From: Lunularia cruciata
Lineage: Eukaryota > Streptophyta > Marchantiopsida > Lunulariales > Lunulariaceae
DNA: 64,000 nucleotides
Assembly: GCA_948567375.1 (NCBI GenBank)
Contig: OX419757.1
Span: forward strand, 48,856,001 to 48,920,000
Direction of reading: 5' to 3'
Shown: positions 1 to 11,839 of the stretch, piece after piece
Position numbering within the stretch: position 1 is the first letter of the stretch
Layout of the letters: every line of letters starts with the position of its first letter
The notes under the pieces: generated by a model
Databases searched by the model: none
Told to the model about the DNA's origin: nothing
Seen by the model: only the letters and a program-made list of their open reading frames with translations
Made by a program: the position numbers and the translations under genes

Positions 1-504
1 CTACAAGCTTGGAATAATATCAATAAAGTTAAGTGTTGATGAGATGTAGTAATGTCATTTATAAATGGATTTTCTTTAATATATGGTGGTCCATACACAT
101 GTATCAATTTGAAACAAGTCTTACACTAAAAAGTTATTCTCTTCTGACAATTGAAAGTACATAATGGAGAGTCAGCTTTGGAAATAGAAGTTAGACTTAT
201 GTATCAAGTAGGAATTTGAATATGAAATATAAAGGAAATCAAAATAATCAAATCATATGTATTACCAAAGAAAATGATGATCAAATTTGAAAAGTGAATG
301 GATGAAAAATGCTTGAATCATTAACCTAAATAGTCCTCTTATATTAATTTTGACTATGATGAAGCGTTTATCCTGACTAAAACTGTGCGCCATAATTTTA
401 GAAAGAAGATAAACAAATTTACAAAACATTACACCAAGCTGATTCCAAGCCCCGCTCTTTCTCTTTCAAAACTTGTTGATCTCTCTAAATCCTCATTGCA
501 AAGT
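1..504. other. AT-rich stretch, no feature seen
   Basis: No open frame of note, no LTR end and no gene-like composition was found. The end of a non-LTR fragment begins at about 505. Confidence 0.5.
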
Positions 505-844
505 AATAGGGTGTAGCTTATCATGTTAGGCGTCAGGGGTACCACTCTCACTTTCATACTTTGTAACATATTTTAGACAGCGTGTGTCCATTGCTCTACA
601 AAGTGCAGTGGCTGGTGCAATCCATAGGAGAGCAATCACATTAGGTGATGTTTCTTTGGATGCTCCAGTTGTGTGTAGACCGTACGACTTGCATAGCTCG
701 GATATCTCAAGTGCGGTAGGGCAGATTTCTCATATAGACTCTATTGGGGCTTAGCCCCATGTTACCTTTTTTTATCTCTCCCTTGTACGGCTTGATGGGG
801 TCTTCCCATCCTTCGTTTTTCCTACGCGGTCTCCTCTTTCTCTC
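505..844 (+). mobile_element. 5'-truncated 3' end of the non-LTR retrotransposon
   Basis: This stretch matches the reverse complement of about 4461-4815 over most of its length. Shared blocks include one around ACCACTCTCACT (about 540), GTGTCCATTGCTCTA (about 585) and the terminal block CTTGATGGGGTCTTCCCATCC (about 790). It begins abruptly inside the element and stops at the same 3' border (…TTTCTCTC) as the other copies, which is the pattern left by 5'-truncated non-LTR insertions. It keeps no coding capacity. Confidence 0.7.
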
Positions 845-1370
845 AAGTAATAGGTTGCAGAGATGTAATCATAGATGGAATATCACAAACTTTCAACCAT
901 ACAACAAGCCCTTTATAATACAAATTTCCCTAAGAAAAAGATAATAATTTTATGCATATAACATAACTCTATAAGATTCTAAAGTTTTACGAATTACCAT
1001 GTTTCTTCCGCAGAATATGCTTATTACTTCTCTCGGTGTATAAACCACTAGTCAGATCATTTCTTGACGGTTTTCCCCGAAGATGGATGACATATAAGAA
1101 GGTACGTAGAATATTATAATTCACTATCTAGATGTAGATTTTGTGATAATAAAAGGCAATATATTCAAAGCTGATAAGTAAGAGCTAAATAATTATCTGC
1201 CGACGATGCAAATTCAACACACGCTGGATGTAAGATTAAAATAAAAAGATTCCGCATGAAATGAAATGCAGCTCATTGAGCGACATTCAACAAAAGCATA
1301 TAGAGTTACCGCCTACTCAAACATGAGCTTTGGAAAAAAAAATTCAATTTGATCACCAATACATTATTGT
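845..1370. other. AT-rich spacer between repeat fragments
   Basis: I see no gene or repeat boundary here. It separates two copies of the same 3' tail. Confidence 0.4.
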
Positions 1371-1463
1371 GACTTAGCCCCACTTTACCCCCTTTGTCTT
1401 TTCCTTGTAAGGCTTGACGGTGTTCCTATCCTTCTTGTTTTCACTGGCGATCTCGTTTTCTCC
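1371..1463 (+). mobile_element. Short 3'-end fragment of the non-LTR retrotransposon
   Basis: About 90 bp match the last part of the copy at 505-844 (blocks ACTTAGCCCC, CTTGTAAGGCTTGACGG and TCTCGTTTTCTC). The fragment ends at the same position as its relatives. It is a heavily 5'-truncated or eroded copy. Confidence 0.6.
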
Positions 1464-1516
1464 AATACAAAGGAATTGAATCTAATGTTAATGGATTACA
1501 ACCCTCACTATTCAAC

Positions 1517-1648
1517 CTTATTTTCTTAAGTGCAGTAAGGTAAATTTCTCATCGATACTATCGAGACTTAGCCCCTTTTGGCTCATCCTTGTACGGCTTG
1601 AAGGGGTCTTCACACCCTCCTGTTCTCTGCATAATCGCCTTTTCTCTC
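1517..1648 (+). mobile_element. Short 3'-end fragment of the non-LTR retrotransposon
   Basis: It repeats the tail blocks AAGTGCAGTAAGG, ACTTAGCCCC, TTGTACGGCTTGAAGGGGTC and CCTTTTCTCTCA in the same order and orientation as the two preceding copies. It starts further 5' than the copy at 1371 and shares the 3' border. Confidence 0.65.
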
Positions 1649-1973
1649 ATTATTCAATTTAATGGAAACTGTTCCCTTAGTAACAATGATGATTTTTGTA
1701 GCTTAACATGATATTTATAATTTAAAAATCTACTCATTTTATGTTTATGAGCAATGTCTCCTAAACATAGTTCTTGATCCTTTGTTAATTATATTACACA
1801 GATGTAGGAACTCTTTAGAATAAATTTTTTTGAGGGTGAAAATTATTTTTAAGGTCGATGCTGACATCCTCTTCGTTACAAAGCTTATAGAAACGAGAAT
1901 CAAAAGCCCTGTTGCGCTTGATTTCTTATGCTACCAAGAAGAGTCTCAAAAAACATTTGTCTGTAAGCCGTGA

Positions 1974-2386
1974 TTATGAGGAAACGTCCACATCGAATAG
2001 GTGTAGCAGATTATTACCATAGAAGGGACCATCGATGCCGATTTGTTCTTCTGATGCAAGAGCGCGTGGCTCTCTGGATTCCATTCATTTCGCGCAACAG
2101 TGAGCCCGTCCGCATTGGATATTCGTCAATTAGCGCTGCGTTCAACCTGCACAAAGTTACGTGATGATTGCAACTCGCATCATAGCGTACTTTTACTTCA
2201 GATCCAATAATGGAGGTCAAGTTAGATCTGGATGGATCACCGCCGCTCATTTCAAGTGATGTTTCGATTATAGTTCTCTGCATCACCTGTTGCAAACTTT
2301 ATCAGAGTGGGGCCTTTGAGCTCTGCCAGCAAACGTACGAACCCTGCACCATACAATATTGTTGCACCTTCTGCCCTGTATGAATG
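1974..2386 (-). pseudogene. Eroded host-gene fragment, weakly TEN1-like
   Basis: This block has higher GC and more CpG than its surroundings. On the minus strand an acceptor-like CAACAG precedes a frame of about 90 codons (2014-2295) containing VRYDASCNHHVTLC and then RTGSLLRE. After that the best continuation changes frame and reads IGIDGPFYGNNLLHLF up to a stop at 1974. The order of these pieces (strand-rich start, xxGSLLxE, then a GIDGxxxxNLLxLF tail) faintly recalls the small OB-fold protein TEN1 of the CST telomere complex. The frame changes mean it is decayed or mis-spliced in my reading. A further open stretch at about 2296-2386 is unassigned. The identity is a guess; the gene-like composition is what the sequence shows. 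Confidence 0.2.
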
Positions 2387-2524
2387 AATAGTCCATTTAC
2401 AGAGCGTATATACAGTTAGACATCATAAATGAAATTTACGATTTAAGAGAGAATTGAGGTAAAGCAATATTTGGCAATTGCTTTTAACTAGAACCAAAGT
2501 AAGAATATCCTCTTTTTAAACTTT

Positions 2525-3499
2525 TACCGTTTAGAGTTTTAGAGAGTTATTTGAATTACTCACATGAGTGAATAATATATTTTGTTTGTTTTCCAATTTA
2601 TGTTCCATTGGCACCTAGATTGAAGACTATACTATTGAATATAAAGTTATGAGTATTTTTAGGTTTTTAGGGTTTAGAGTGATTACTTCACCACGGAAGT
2701 AATGGGTACAGAATTTTTTATTTTTTTTTCTGATATTAATCTTGAGTTCCATGAAAATTTAGTTGAAAGTTTTTGAGATAAAAATTGAAAGTTATGAGAA
2801 TTTATAATTTTTAGAGTTTGGAGAGATTATGTTTATTCATGTGAGATGGGACGGGAGGGGTTGTGGTTTTGCAAATATGTGAAGATATGGACAAGAGCAT
2901 AGTGTGTTACGATCGTTATTCTTGTACTAACCATGGTTACACTTCCCCATGTGGAGCCACCTAGAGCGGCTCGGGATACACCGTGCACGGTGTGTCATTG
3001 AAGCTTTACCTTGCAAGGGGTAAAGATCCATGTGCAAAAGATGCACAAGGATTATGATTGGACCACTTGGGATACTCATATGAGACAAGCAACCACATCG
3101 ACAGCGGTGACACTTGGGATTACACACGCTCCCTCTATCTCTTTGTTGACTATTCCAAGGGTATTGATTGAGTTGTGAGGGTGGTTAGCATCTCAAATGG
3201 GTTGTATTTTTTGATTATTTGACACTAGTTTTCCATGTCTACGTCTATTCCATAGGCTACTCCATACACTCAATGATTGAGGCTAAACAAGCTTTTTGCC
3301 TCCCACTTGATTGTTTGGCACATGATCCCTTGGACAAGTTAGCATGGTTCTTATTCCTCTTACTCCCTTGATGGATGGTGTCTTTGTTATGCTTGAGAGG
3401 GACGTGCAGTGCATAGACATGTGACTGCTAGATTTTGTTGATTTGTTGATAGTGTCTTCACATCCTTCTTGTGTTCTATGTGGTCACCTTTTCTCATTA
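2525..3499 (+). mobile_element. Non-LTR retrotransposon copy 1, internally deleted
   Basis: It is colinear with the reverse complement of the split minus-strand copy: 2525-2578 matches about 22145-22195, 2600-3185 matches about 21012-21600, 3186-3440 matches 7180-7435, and 3445-3499 matches about 4461-4520. About 2.6 kb, holding the whole reverse transcriptase and endonuclease, is missing at about 3440-3445. The zinc-finger region at 2960-3100 reads TPCTVCH, a stop, then FTLQGVKIH and the second His, so the CCHH spacing is kept but the frame is broken. This copy shows the sequence without the element D insertion. Confidence 0.7.
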
Positions 3500-4460
3500 T
3501 CTTCATTTAACTCATGTAAGAAGGCAATTTGTACTAAAACTTGATGCTCTTATCTTTTGCCTAGTCCAAAAATTTAGCACAAGCGGTCTCTATAAAGTCA
3601 GAAAGGAAAATATATTTATCATCATTACATTGGTAACCAGGTTGACCAACAACTCCTATGAGAACTTGACTTTGTCATTGAAGATGTGTGGCTCAAAGGA
3701 CCTCACCTCAATAATTATAAACCGAGAGTACTTGACTTTAGCCACAAACACATGTGTTTTTCCTCTTATTATGCTATAGAGTATTCTTTCTTAAAAATTG
3801 TACTTGTAGCTTGATATCTACAAATAACTCATAAAGATCAAATTTTGTAGTCTATAAAAGCAATCGTAGTTGTTCCATCCCTCTAATATCGGAGGCATGC
3901 TATCTATGATCAACCATAATGGATAAACTATTTTGATAAAATTTTATGGAGGATATTGATATCCTACAAGACAATTTCTCTTCACATGAAACTCATATTA
4001 AATTTCAATTTAGAAACATGTGTATGCAATTTTAAAACTACAACACATATCTTTAGGTATTTGTCAAGGTCCATCATTTTACTCTTAGGTTAGTAGTCTG
4101 AAGAGGTTTTGTTTTGTGACTTTGACGCCCAATGAGAAGACCCTTGATCAAGTTTAAACCACATCACTTGTATTGTCATAAGCTTTTAGCTTGTTTTAAG
4201 ACCTGATTGGTTGTGTCTAAAATTGTGCATAGCACATTTACACCTCAAACTTTCAAATTGATTAAAATTTTTTACCTTACCACAATCCCATGTATTGGCA
4301 AGATGTATGGTGATCATTTAAGATCAACTTTTGTTTCACTTTGAGTAATCTCACAACACTTGGGTGATACGCAAATGAGCTAATGTCAAGTCATTCTACC
4401 AATCCAGACTTTTGGCACAAGGCAAACTTCATTTGGGTGTGTTTTAACATGGAATATCAA
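3500..4460. other. AT-rich stretch, no gene seen
   Basis: The longest open frame (102 codons at 3471) starts in the retrotransposon tail and has low-complexity composition. I saw no transposon end or recognised motif. Confidence 0.4.
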
Positions 4461-4865
4461 TGAGGAGAGAGAAAAGGCAACCACATAGAACACAAAAAGG
4501 ATGGGAAGACCCCATCAAGTGGTACAAAGGAGAGACAAAAGAGGTAGAATATGGCTAGGCCCCAATAGTATCAATATGAGAAATCTACCCTACTGCACCT
4601 AAAATATCCAAGCTATACAAGTTGTAAGGTCTACAAAATTTTGGAGCATCCAAAGAAGCATCACCTAGAATGATTGCTCTGCTATGGGTTGCATCGGCTA
4701 ATGCTCTCTATAGAGCAATGGACACATGCTGTCTAAAGTATGCTACAAAGTATGAGAGTGAGAGTGGTACTCCTTGGCATCTAATATGATAAGCTCTTGT
4801 GCACTCCTTTACAAATGTGTTCAATGCCATGTCCATATAACTCCAAGGCTAAAGGAAAAAAGATG

Positions 4866-5000
4866 TGACCTTGCTGGATACTCCTATACTTGAAGACCTT
4901 ATGTGTTGTAGCTCTCCTTGCTGTCTATCCAAGAAGATGAGTAATCACTCCATCCAAAACTCCATCATGCATAGGATCTATAACCACAACATCTACCACT
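4866..5000 (-). pseudogene. Restriction-like endonuclease region of the non-LTR element
   Basis: The minus strand reads VDVVVIDPMHDG (about 4961-4999), followed by about 30 residues and then FKYRSIQQGH (about 4866-4898). A D-hydrophobic-D strand followed by a K..Y motif, placed C-terminal to the reverse transcriptase, is the layout of the PD-(D/E)xK-type endonuclease of R2/NeSL/CRE-like non-LTR elements. Such an enzyme nicks the target to prime reverse transcription. Several stops interrupt the frame. The assignment rests on motif order only, and no CCHC knuckle was located just before it. Confidence 0.45.
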
Positions 5001-6179
5001 ATCTCTTGATCATCTTAGACCAAGTATACCTCTGCTTTAAGATGTGTTGTCTGCAAAGAATATGAACGCTCCTTCCAAGCAAGGTATCCACTCTCTTGTG
5101 CCATAGCAAACACTATATCTTTGATGGCATAATGGGCAGATATCCTCTTACTTCCATAAGGCCACCGTGTCATATGGACCATTGCTGCATCTAGTTAGAA
5201 CCACACTCACAAGTGAGTGACGGAGATAGAAACGGGTAGACCAAACCTAGGTGGAACCTCATTGCTATAAAGAAAGTGGTTGGTGCAAGTTGGAATGCCC
5301 TAATGCATGATCAAGCTAGAAGCCAAGAGCATGCACCTTTGTTGAAGCAAGAGTGAAGATGTACTCTAATGGCCCAAGGAATGAACAAGTCAACAAAGAA
5401 AGAATGTAACATATGCAAATATGGTCGTTCCATCAAGGAAGATTGCAAACCTCTGGTCCAATTTGATGGTAGTGAAGCAAATGATGGAAGGTCTTCCCAT
5501 GCACATGGAGATAGACCATTCTTGTTTGCCATAATAACACATGGAGAGAAAAGGATCCCACCTCCACCTTGGTCACGTAAGTCTCCAAAATTGGCCTATT
5601 AGCAACCACAAATTAGGAGGAAAGTAGGGATGCCGAGAGAGCTCAACTACCCAAAAATGCTATAAGTGTCATCTCCTCCATAAATAATAGGCCTACCACT
5701 CTACAAAAGATTGGTAGAGATGTTTTCTAAGTGCAAAATACCCTATTACACACTCAAAAGTCCTTGGTCTGATGATATCACCAAAGAGTCCCATAATCCT
5801 CCCATCAAAAGCTCTCAAACATGATACAAAAGTCAAGGAAGGGAAACCATGCAAAGAAGGTAAGTCAATCAACGGGCAATACTAAAGGAGAGTATACCAA
5901 ATGCCACCTACAGATCTCTTAGTAGAGGAAGGTCATCTACATGGAGAATATCCTCTCGAAGGGCAACATCTAAAAAGCATGGGACAAAGTCCTTGGATCC
6001 TACTAGCACGCCAAGTATATGTACTCCACATGTAGATGTGATACACCTTTTAGAAGCTCAAGGTGGGAAGGGATACCTGAAGGGGACCATGCTTTGCACT
6101 TTAACACCTTGACTCTCAAGCCTACAAGATGTAGCTTGGTAGTCAAGTGATCAAAGGCCTACCTAATCTGATCTATGGG

Positions 6180-6740
6180 GTCCAAAATGTATGTATCATC
6201 TACTAAGGAGGGAAATATACAACCTTACATGGCCAAAAGTAGAAGATAAGAGAGCTCTAAAGTGAGCCATGGCAAACAAAGGCCCCACTAAAGGATCTCT
6301 TTATTGTGTATTGACAATTGACTCCAAGTCAATGACTCCCTCTTGTGACCAACCATGCTTGTCATAACGGAAAGCAAGAGAGCTATAAAACAACCATACA
6401 AAGGGAATGAGACTGGCTAAGGACCACCGGCCTCCCTAAGCTCTCTAAAGATGGATATCCAAGAGACACTATAAAAGCATTCTAAACATCCACCTGTAGG
6501 ACAACCCACTTTGGATGGATATCTAGGACTGCCCTGATGCTTAGAGAAATAAACTTGCAACCTCAAAGTGTAGCTATTCCAAATTGATGTGGATTGAAGT
6601 GCTCTTGGAAGTGGGATCAATGTTGAAGGACAATTGTATGGCTAACCAAGTGCAAAAAGATCTTTCCAACAGCAATCGGTCTAATGCTCCCTGTGCCCTT
6701 CTCCATCACAAGAAATCAACTAGCCTCTAACACTTGACTA
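6180..6740 (-). pseudogene. Reverse transcriptase of the non-LTR element (broken)
   Basis: On the minus strand the fingers begin with MEKGTGSIRPIAVGKIF (about 6660-6712). The palm A motif VVLQVDV, a stop, then NAF lies at about 6480-6510 and carries the first catalytic Asp. The sequence IFRELREAGGP (6417-6450) follows, then a QxGDPL-like segment that needs a frame change, then VDDTYILDP (about 6184-6211), the second catalytic pair in the form VDD. These are motifs 0 to C of a non-LTR reverse transcriptase, which copies element RNA onto nicked DNA. One frame carries 67 uninterrupted codons (6417-6620), but frames change repeatedly, so no enzyme can be made. Confidence 0.7.
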
Positions 6741-7435
6741 ATTGATATAGGGATATCTTCCATGCTATTGCTATAGCCACTTGAAACAACTTAGTAAATC
6801 CACTAGAAGGAGCATTTGCCTAAAATCAATCTCTAAGATGCTCATATACCATCCCTGACAAGCCTCCTAAGGAGAGGTGAGGAGCAATGCACAATGCTTG
6901 TGCAAAAAGTGACCTATCAAGACATAAAAGCTGCTCAAGTTGATAATCTAAGACCTCTAATGATACTTCTTATCCTGTCATAAGATGTAGTGAGTATAGA
7001 GAAGAGATAGTCTCATTAGTAGAACTAGCCATTGACAAAGAGTGTAGCACTTGTGCTGCTCTACTAAACTCTCTTGCCTGATCCAATGTCCTACACCATT
7101 GTAATTGAGTAGATTCTATGGTATCTTGTGGCAAAATTTAACCAAGTCCTCTTGTAGGGCAGCCCAATCTCCCACTCGGAATTGACAAAATCTAGCAACC
7201 ACCTCTTTATGCTCCACATGTCTCCCTCTAGCATAATAGAGACACCATCAAGGGAGTAAGAGGAATAAGAACCATGCTAACTTGTCCAAGGAATCAAATG
7301 CCAAAAAATCAAGTGGTAGGCAAAAAGCCTATCTAACCTCATCATGGAGTGTACAGGGTAGTCTATGGAATAGATGTGGACATGGAAAAATAGTCTCAAA
7401 TAACCCCAAAATACAACGTGCCTGAGATGCTAACA

Positions 7436-8192
7436 TATAATCTTCCAAGGATAAGAGACCTTAAGAGAAACACAAGAGAAGAAACACAAGCTTCACACTC
7501 AATTCTCCTATGTCTCAAAGGAGCACCTTGATTGCATTGTATGGCAAGGAAGACTTCCCTAAAGGAAGCTCCACCCTTGGATTAGATACATGGACTGATG
7601 ACATATAAGTGAGCTCTACCTTTAGATTAGTTGCATGCATGGATGACATGTTGATTCTAATCCTATCTGGTTGGTCAAACCATCTTTGACTAGAGGGAAT
7701 ATTTAGGGAATCTTCCAATAAGAATCTCCAAATTGCATGGGTGAGGTTGGAAAGCTCTTGATGAAACAAATAAGGAGGAAGGAAGGCCAAAATTTTCTTT
7801 ATTTGGGGAAGGAGGGGTGAGTTAATGCATATTTTTTAGGCCTAATTCATTGGTTTAGGCATCCAAAATTGACTCTAAAGTTTTCAAGCTATTCTTAGCT
7901 CTTGCACTATTGGTAGAAGTACTCTCTTGGTAATACTTCTATCTGATTCTACTTAGTCTATTATCTATAACATCCTACCAGATGTTACCAATCTAATTTT
8001 CACCTTTAGATCATATGTCTAGCTATTGGTATAACATTTTCAAGCTATTTTTGGCTACTAATCTATTATTAGAAGTGATCTTTCTATGACACCTCTTTCT
8101 GATCTACCTAAACCATTAATATCTCACATCCTTCTAGACATTACCAAGTCAATTTTCACTTCTAGATAATATATCTAGCTATTGGTATTACA
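7436..8192 (-). repeat. 3' LTR of element D
   Basis: It starts TATAATCTTCC (from TGTAAT) and ends GGTATTACA on the plus strand, and is 757 bp long. It matches 20421-21011 in its first 300 bp (CCAAGGATAAGAGACCTT) and in the shared AGTAGAAGTACTC and GATGTTACCAA blocks. A purine-rich tract on the minus strand, opposite CCTACCCCTTTTAAG (8197-8211), lies just upstream as the polypurine tract. Confidence 0.8.
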
Positions 8193-8199
8193 AAAACCT

Positions 8200-10711
8200 A
8201 CCCCTTTTAAGACGTTGCAAAGTTGTTGCTCAAAAGATATTACTAACATTGGTGCATTGATCAAGTTTGTTGTTGGATCCCATGGTATCTTATATAATGA
8301 GTACCCTTTTTAATGTATGAAATATTCCACACATGGATGATGAGTACCATACTTGCATTTTTGGAGAATATGTTTGACTTCATATTCCTTTGTGTCATCA
8401 ATGAGTGTTGGACAAGGTCAAATTTCTTCTATGGAAGAAAAGTGTGGCGGTCGAGATGCATATCTGCCTAGTAATGACACATGGAATATTGGATGGATCT
8501 TCATGTGTGGTGGTAGCTCTAGGTAATAGGCCATTGCTCCAATTCAACAAAGGATGGGAAAAGGCCCAACAAAATGTTGTTTGAGCTTGCGAGGACCAAC
8601 TAATGTGAGGTTGGTTGTTGAAAACCAGACTTTATCCCCAACATTGAACTCTAGGTGCTGGTGATGTGCATCTACATACTACATTTGTCAATTTTTCACT
8701 CTATTCCACTACTCTTAACTAAATTATTTGCAACTTGTTTTTGGCATTCTCCACTCCTTGTTGGAGTTTGAAAACAAAAATGTTGATGGCATCCACCTTG
8801 GTATCCACTAGATGGGTCTTCATCAAGCTTGAAGGTGTGAAAGGATACTCTCTGTACATGAGGAAGAATGGTGTGGCATGTGTGGATGCATTCATTGACT
8901 TGTTATATGCAAATTCCACCAGTTGGAGTAAGGTGTCCCACCTTTCTTGCTCCTCTAGGGTGAAGCCCAGGAGCATACTTTCAATAGTGTAATTAGCCCA
9001 CTTTTTTTGTCCATTGCTTTATGGATGGTAAGCCGTGGACATGGCCAATTTGGTTTTGAAGAACCCAAAGAGTGTTCTCCAAAACAAATTGGTGAATTGA
9101 GTGCCTCTATCAATGATGAGCACTTGAGATAGCCCATGGTGATAAAAGATTACATCTAAGTACAATTAAGCTAATTATGGAGCAGCCATATCCTTGATAG
9201 TAGGATGCACATGAATCATTTTGCTGAGTAGATCAACAAAGACTATGATGGAGTCAAACCTAGAGGGGATCTTGGGCAATTCATAAACTAAATCCATGCT
9301 TACATGTTCCCATCATTGTGTAGGAGTAGGTAGGGGTTGAAGGAGTCCCACAAGAGCTTGATTAGAAGCTTTATTCTATTGATAAAGTAAGCAACTTCAA
9401 ACATACTTCATCACATCATTGCTCATCTTGGGCCAATAGTAATGGTGTTTTGCTACATCCAAAGTCTTGTCCACGCCAACATCAACCTACAATGGCAAAA
9501 TCATGACATTCCACTAAGATGGTAGTTCTAATGTCTAGGTCTTACAAGATCCATAACCAACCATCACAAAAAATGAGTCCTTGGGAATTGGTGATGTCAT
9601 TCAATGATCGAGCTCCTACAATTTGTGGATCAATTTTCATAGCAATAAGAATCCTTGGCCAAAATTTGGGGTTCATCTTGACCTCTACTACCAAATTTTT
9701 TATCAGAGGCATTTGGGTAAATGCATATGTGAATTTCTTCTACTTTCCACATTTATGATCGTCATGTTGAACCTTTATCTCCACTCTGCTCACCAAATTT
9801 GTCAACAAGATAGAGCTTTCTATGTCTCAAGGTAGACTAAAGGTTTGTGGTCTGTCTCCATTACAAATGCCTTCTTGCCAAGATAGTGCTTCCAATTCTT
9901 GGTTGCAAGGACAATGGCCAACTCTTCTCGTTTGTTGGTGTGATAGTTATGTTCTACCAATTATAGCTTTTGGGAGAAATGTGCAACCGGGTACCATCCA
10001 TCACACCACTCTTATTGTAAGATTGGTCCTATTACTACACTTGATGAATCCATAGCCAACTTGATTAGCCATCATAGGTCATACCATTTTAAGATTGATG
10101 AATGTAGTAATGAATCGTTCAATTCCTAAAAGGCCAAGTCTTGTATGGTTCCCCATATCCATTTCTTTCACTTGCCAAGAAGTGTTGTTAAAGGTTGTTG
10201 TGCAACCTTGGAGAAATCCTTGACAAATCAACAATAGAACCGTGTCAATCTTGAGAAAGTCTTGAGTTGAGTTTGGTCCTTTGGAGTGCTCCATCTCTAA
10301 ATGACCTCTATTTTATCTATTAATACTTGGATAACTTTTGTTCTTACTCTATGCCCTAGAAAGTCTACTTTAGACTTGCCAAACTCACACTTTGAGATTT
10401 TGGATACACCTAATTTTGTCATTGAATCTAGAGAACTTCTTGTAGATGTTGCTTGTGTTCTATCATTTTCCTACTATAGACAACAATGTCATGTAGGAAA
10501 ATGATAACAAATTTATCCAAGTATGGAAAAAATATGTCATTCATCAAACTCATTAAACTGGCCAGTGTTTTGGTGAGGCCAAATAGCATCACCAGGTACT
10601 CAAAGTGTGCATACCTTGTTTGAAAGGCAGTTTTGTGGATGTCTTCCTTTGCAATCCGGATTTGATTGTAACTGCTCCATAGGTTCAAGTTTGGTGAAGT
10701 GTCTTGCCCCA
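8200..10711 (-). pseudogene. Element D pol, 3' half: RT end, RNase H, integrase, chromodomain
   Basis: Reading down the minus strand: RT palm remnants with FLHDIVVYS (one frame at 10428-10766, the catalytic FxDD here FLHD), RNase H remnants (about 9760-10300), integrase remnants including ERWDTLLQLVEFAYNKS and FFLMYREYPFTPSSL (8719-8976), and a chromodomain region at about 8210-8500. The order and wording match element B closely. Stops and shifts break every domain, and the LDD to LHD change alone would inactivate the RT. Confidence 0.75.
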
Positions 10712-11225
10712 TGTAATACAAGTAGCTAGACATATTACCTAGACGTGAAATTTGGCTTGATAACATCTAAAAGGATGTTGTATACAATGGGCTAGGAAGA
10801 TTAGACAGAGGTGTCACCAAAAGAGTACTTCTACTCATAGGGCAGAAGCCAAAAATAGCTTGAAAACTTTAGTCAATTTTGCAGGCCTAAATGGATGAAT
10901 TAGACCTTGAAATGAAAAGATTCCCAACCCTTAGGGAGAAAAGGTTTGCCTTTTCCCTAAAGATTCCCTTTGGTCAAACCTGTTTGACCAACTAGATAGG
11001 ACAAGGATTAACATGTCACCTATCCAAACAAGTATTCCAAGGATGGAGCTTGCTGATAGGTCACCAATCCATGTATCTGATCTAAGGGTGGAGTTTCCTT
11101 TGAGGGGATACTCTTTGCTATATAATAAAGAAGATGCTCCTTTGGGGATCAAAGTATTGAGTGTGAAATTTGTGTTTTCTCCCTTGTATTTCTCTTGGAG
11201 AGTTCTCTTATCCTCAAGTATTACA
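10712..11225 (+). repeat. 5' LTR of element C
   Basis: It begins TGTAATAC and ends AGTATTACA, 514 bp. A TATATAATAAAG box at about 11109 is in the position of the promoter. It is shorter than its partner at 15410 because of internal deletions. Confidence 0.85.
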
Positions 11226-11226
11226 A

Positions 11227-11237
11227 TGGTATCAGAG
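11227..11237 (+). other. Primer-binding site of element C (initiator Met tRNA)
   Basis: TGGTATCAGAG lies one base after the 5' LTR. It is the usual plant retroelement site complementary to the 3' end of initiator tRNA-Met. Confidence 0.85.
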
Positions 11238-11839
11238 TAGGTGTTTTAATCCAAGAGAGTGGATCGTCTCTCTTAGAAGAACATGAGCTACTTGAACTAA
11301 GTAATTTGAGTGGAGAAAACATAGTGCAATTGCTAGACTTGGGAAATGTTTAGAGAGTGGATGGGATGGAGACACCGAGAGAACAATTTCCTATACCTAG
11401 CTTCCTATTCTTGAATGCATTCCACATCAAGATTATGTACATCCAATGTGAGCAAATAAGAGTATCTATTTTTTATCACTTTGGAGCAAAATTCATGGAT
11501 AGAGTGATGAATTCACCAAACCCAGTGATTCTAGCTGTGGTGGTATACAATAGACAGTGGGATTTGACAATCTACATTCTATTATGATGTTATGGATCTG
11601 AATGTACCAAATCCTCACCCTTTCTACATGCAAGTAGAAATCCATTATGTAGTTAGACCAAAAATGATGTTTAGGGATTTTGTAGTCTACAATTTTGGTG
11701 AGGAATATTATCAACAAGTGATAGCCTCTAAGGTCCCAATGGTAGTCCCCATAGTTCATGCTACCTCCCAAGTGATCATTCTGACCCTCTATTGAAGTAG
11801 GAAGTAGCAATTGAACATTGGTTATGTGTAGGAATCACA

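Larger units (their letters stand above)
4461..7435 (-). mobile_element. Non-LTR retrotransposon copy 2, 3' part (RT and endonuclease)
   Basis: This is the larger part of a minus-strand non-LTR element whose 5' part lies at 21012-22195 beyond the inserted element D. Reading down the minus strand there is a WFLFLLLP segment (about 7255), a reverse transcriptase (about 6180-6740), a long degraded thumb region, an endonuclease-like region (about 4860-5000) and a 3' untranslated tail with no poly(A), ending at about 4461. Many stops and frameshifts show it is dead. Continuity across D is supported by copy 1 at 2525-3499, where the two flanks are adjacent. Confidence 0.75.

Noticed and set aside
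5369-5602. 77-codon plus-strand frame
   Set aside because: It lies antisense within the non-LTR element; the minus strand carries the related sequence.
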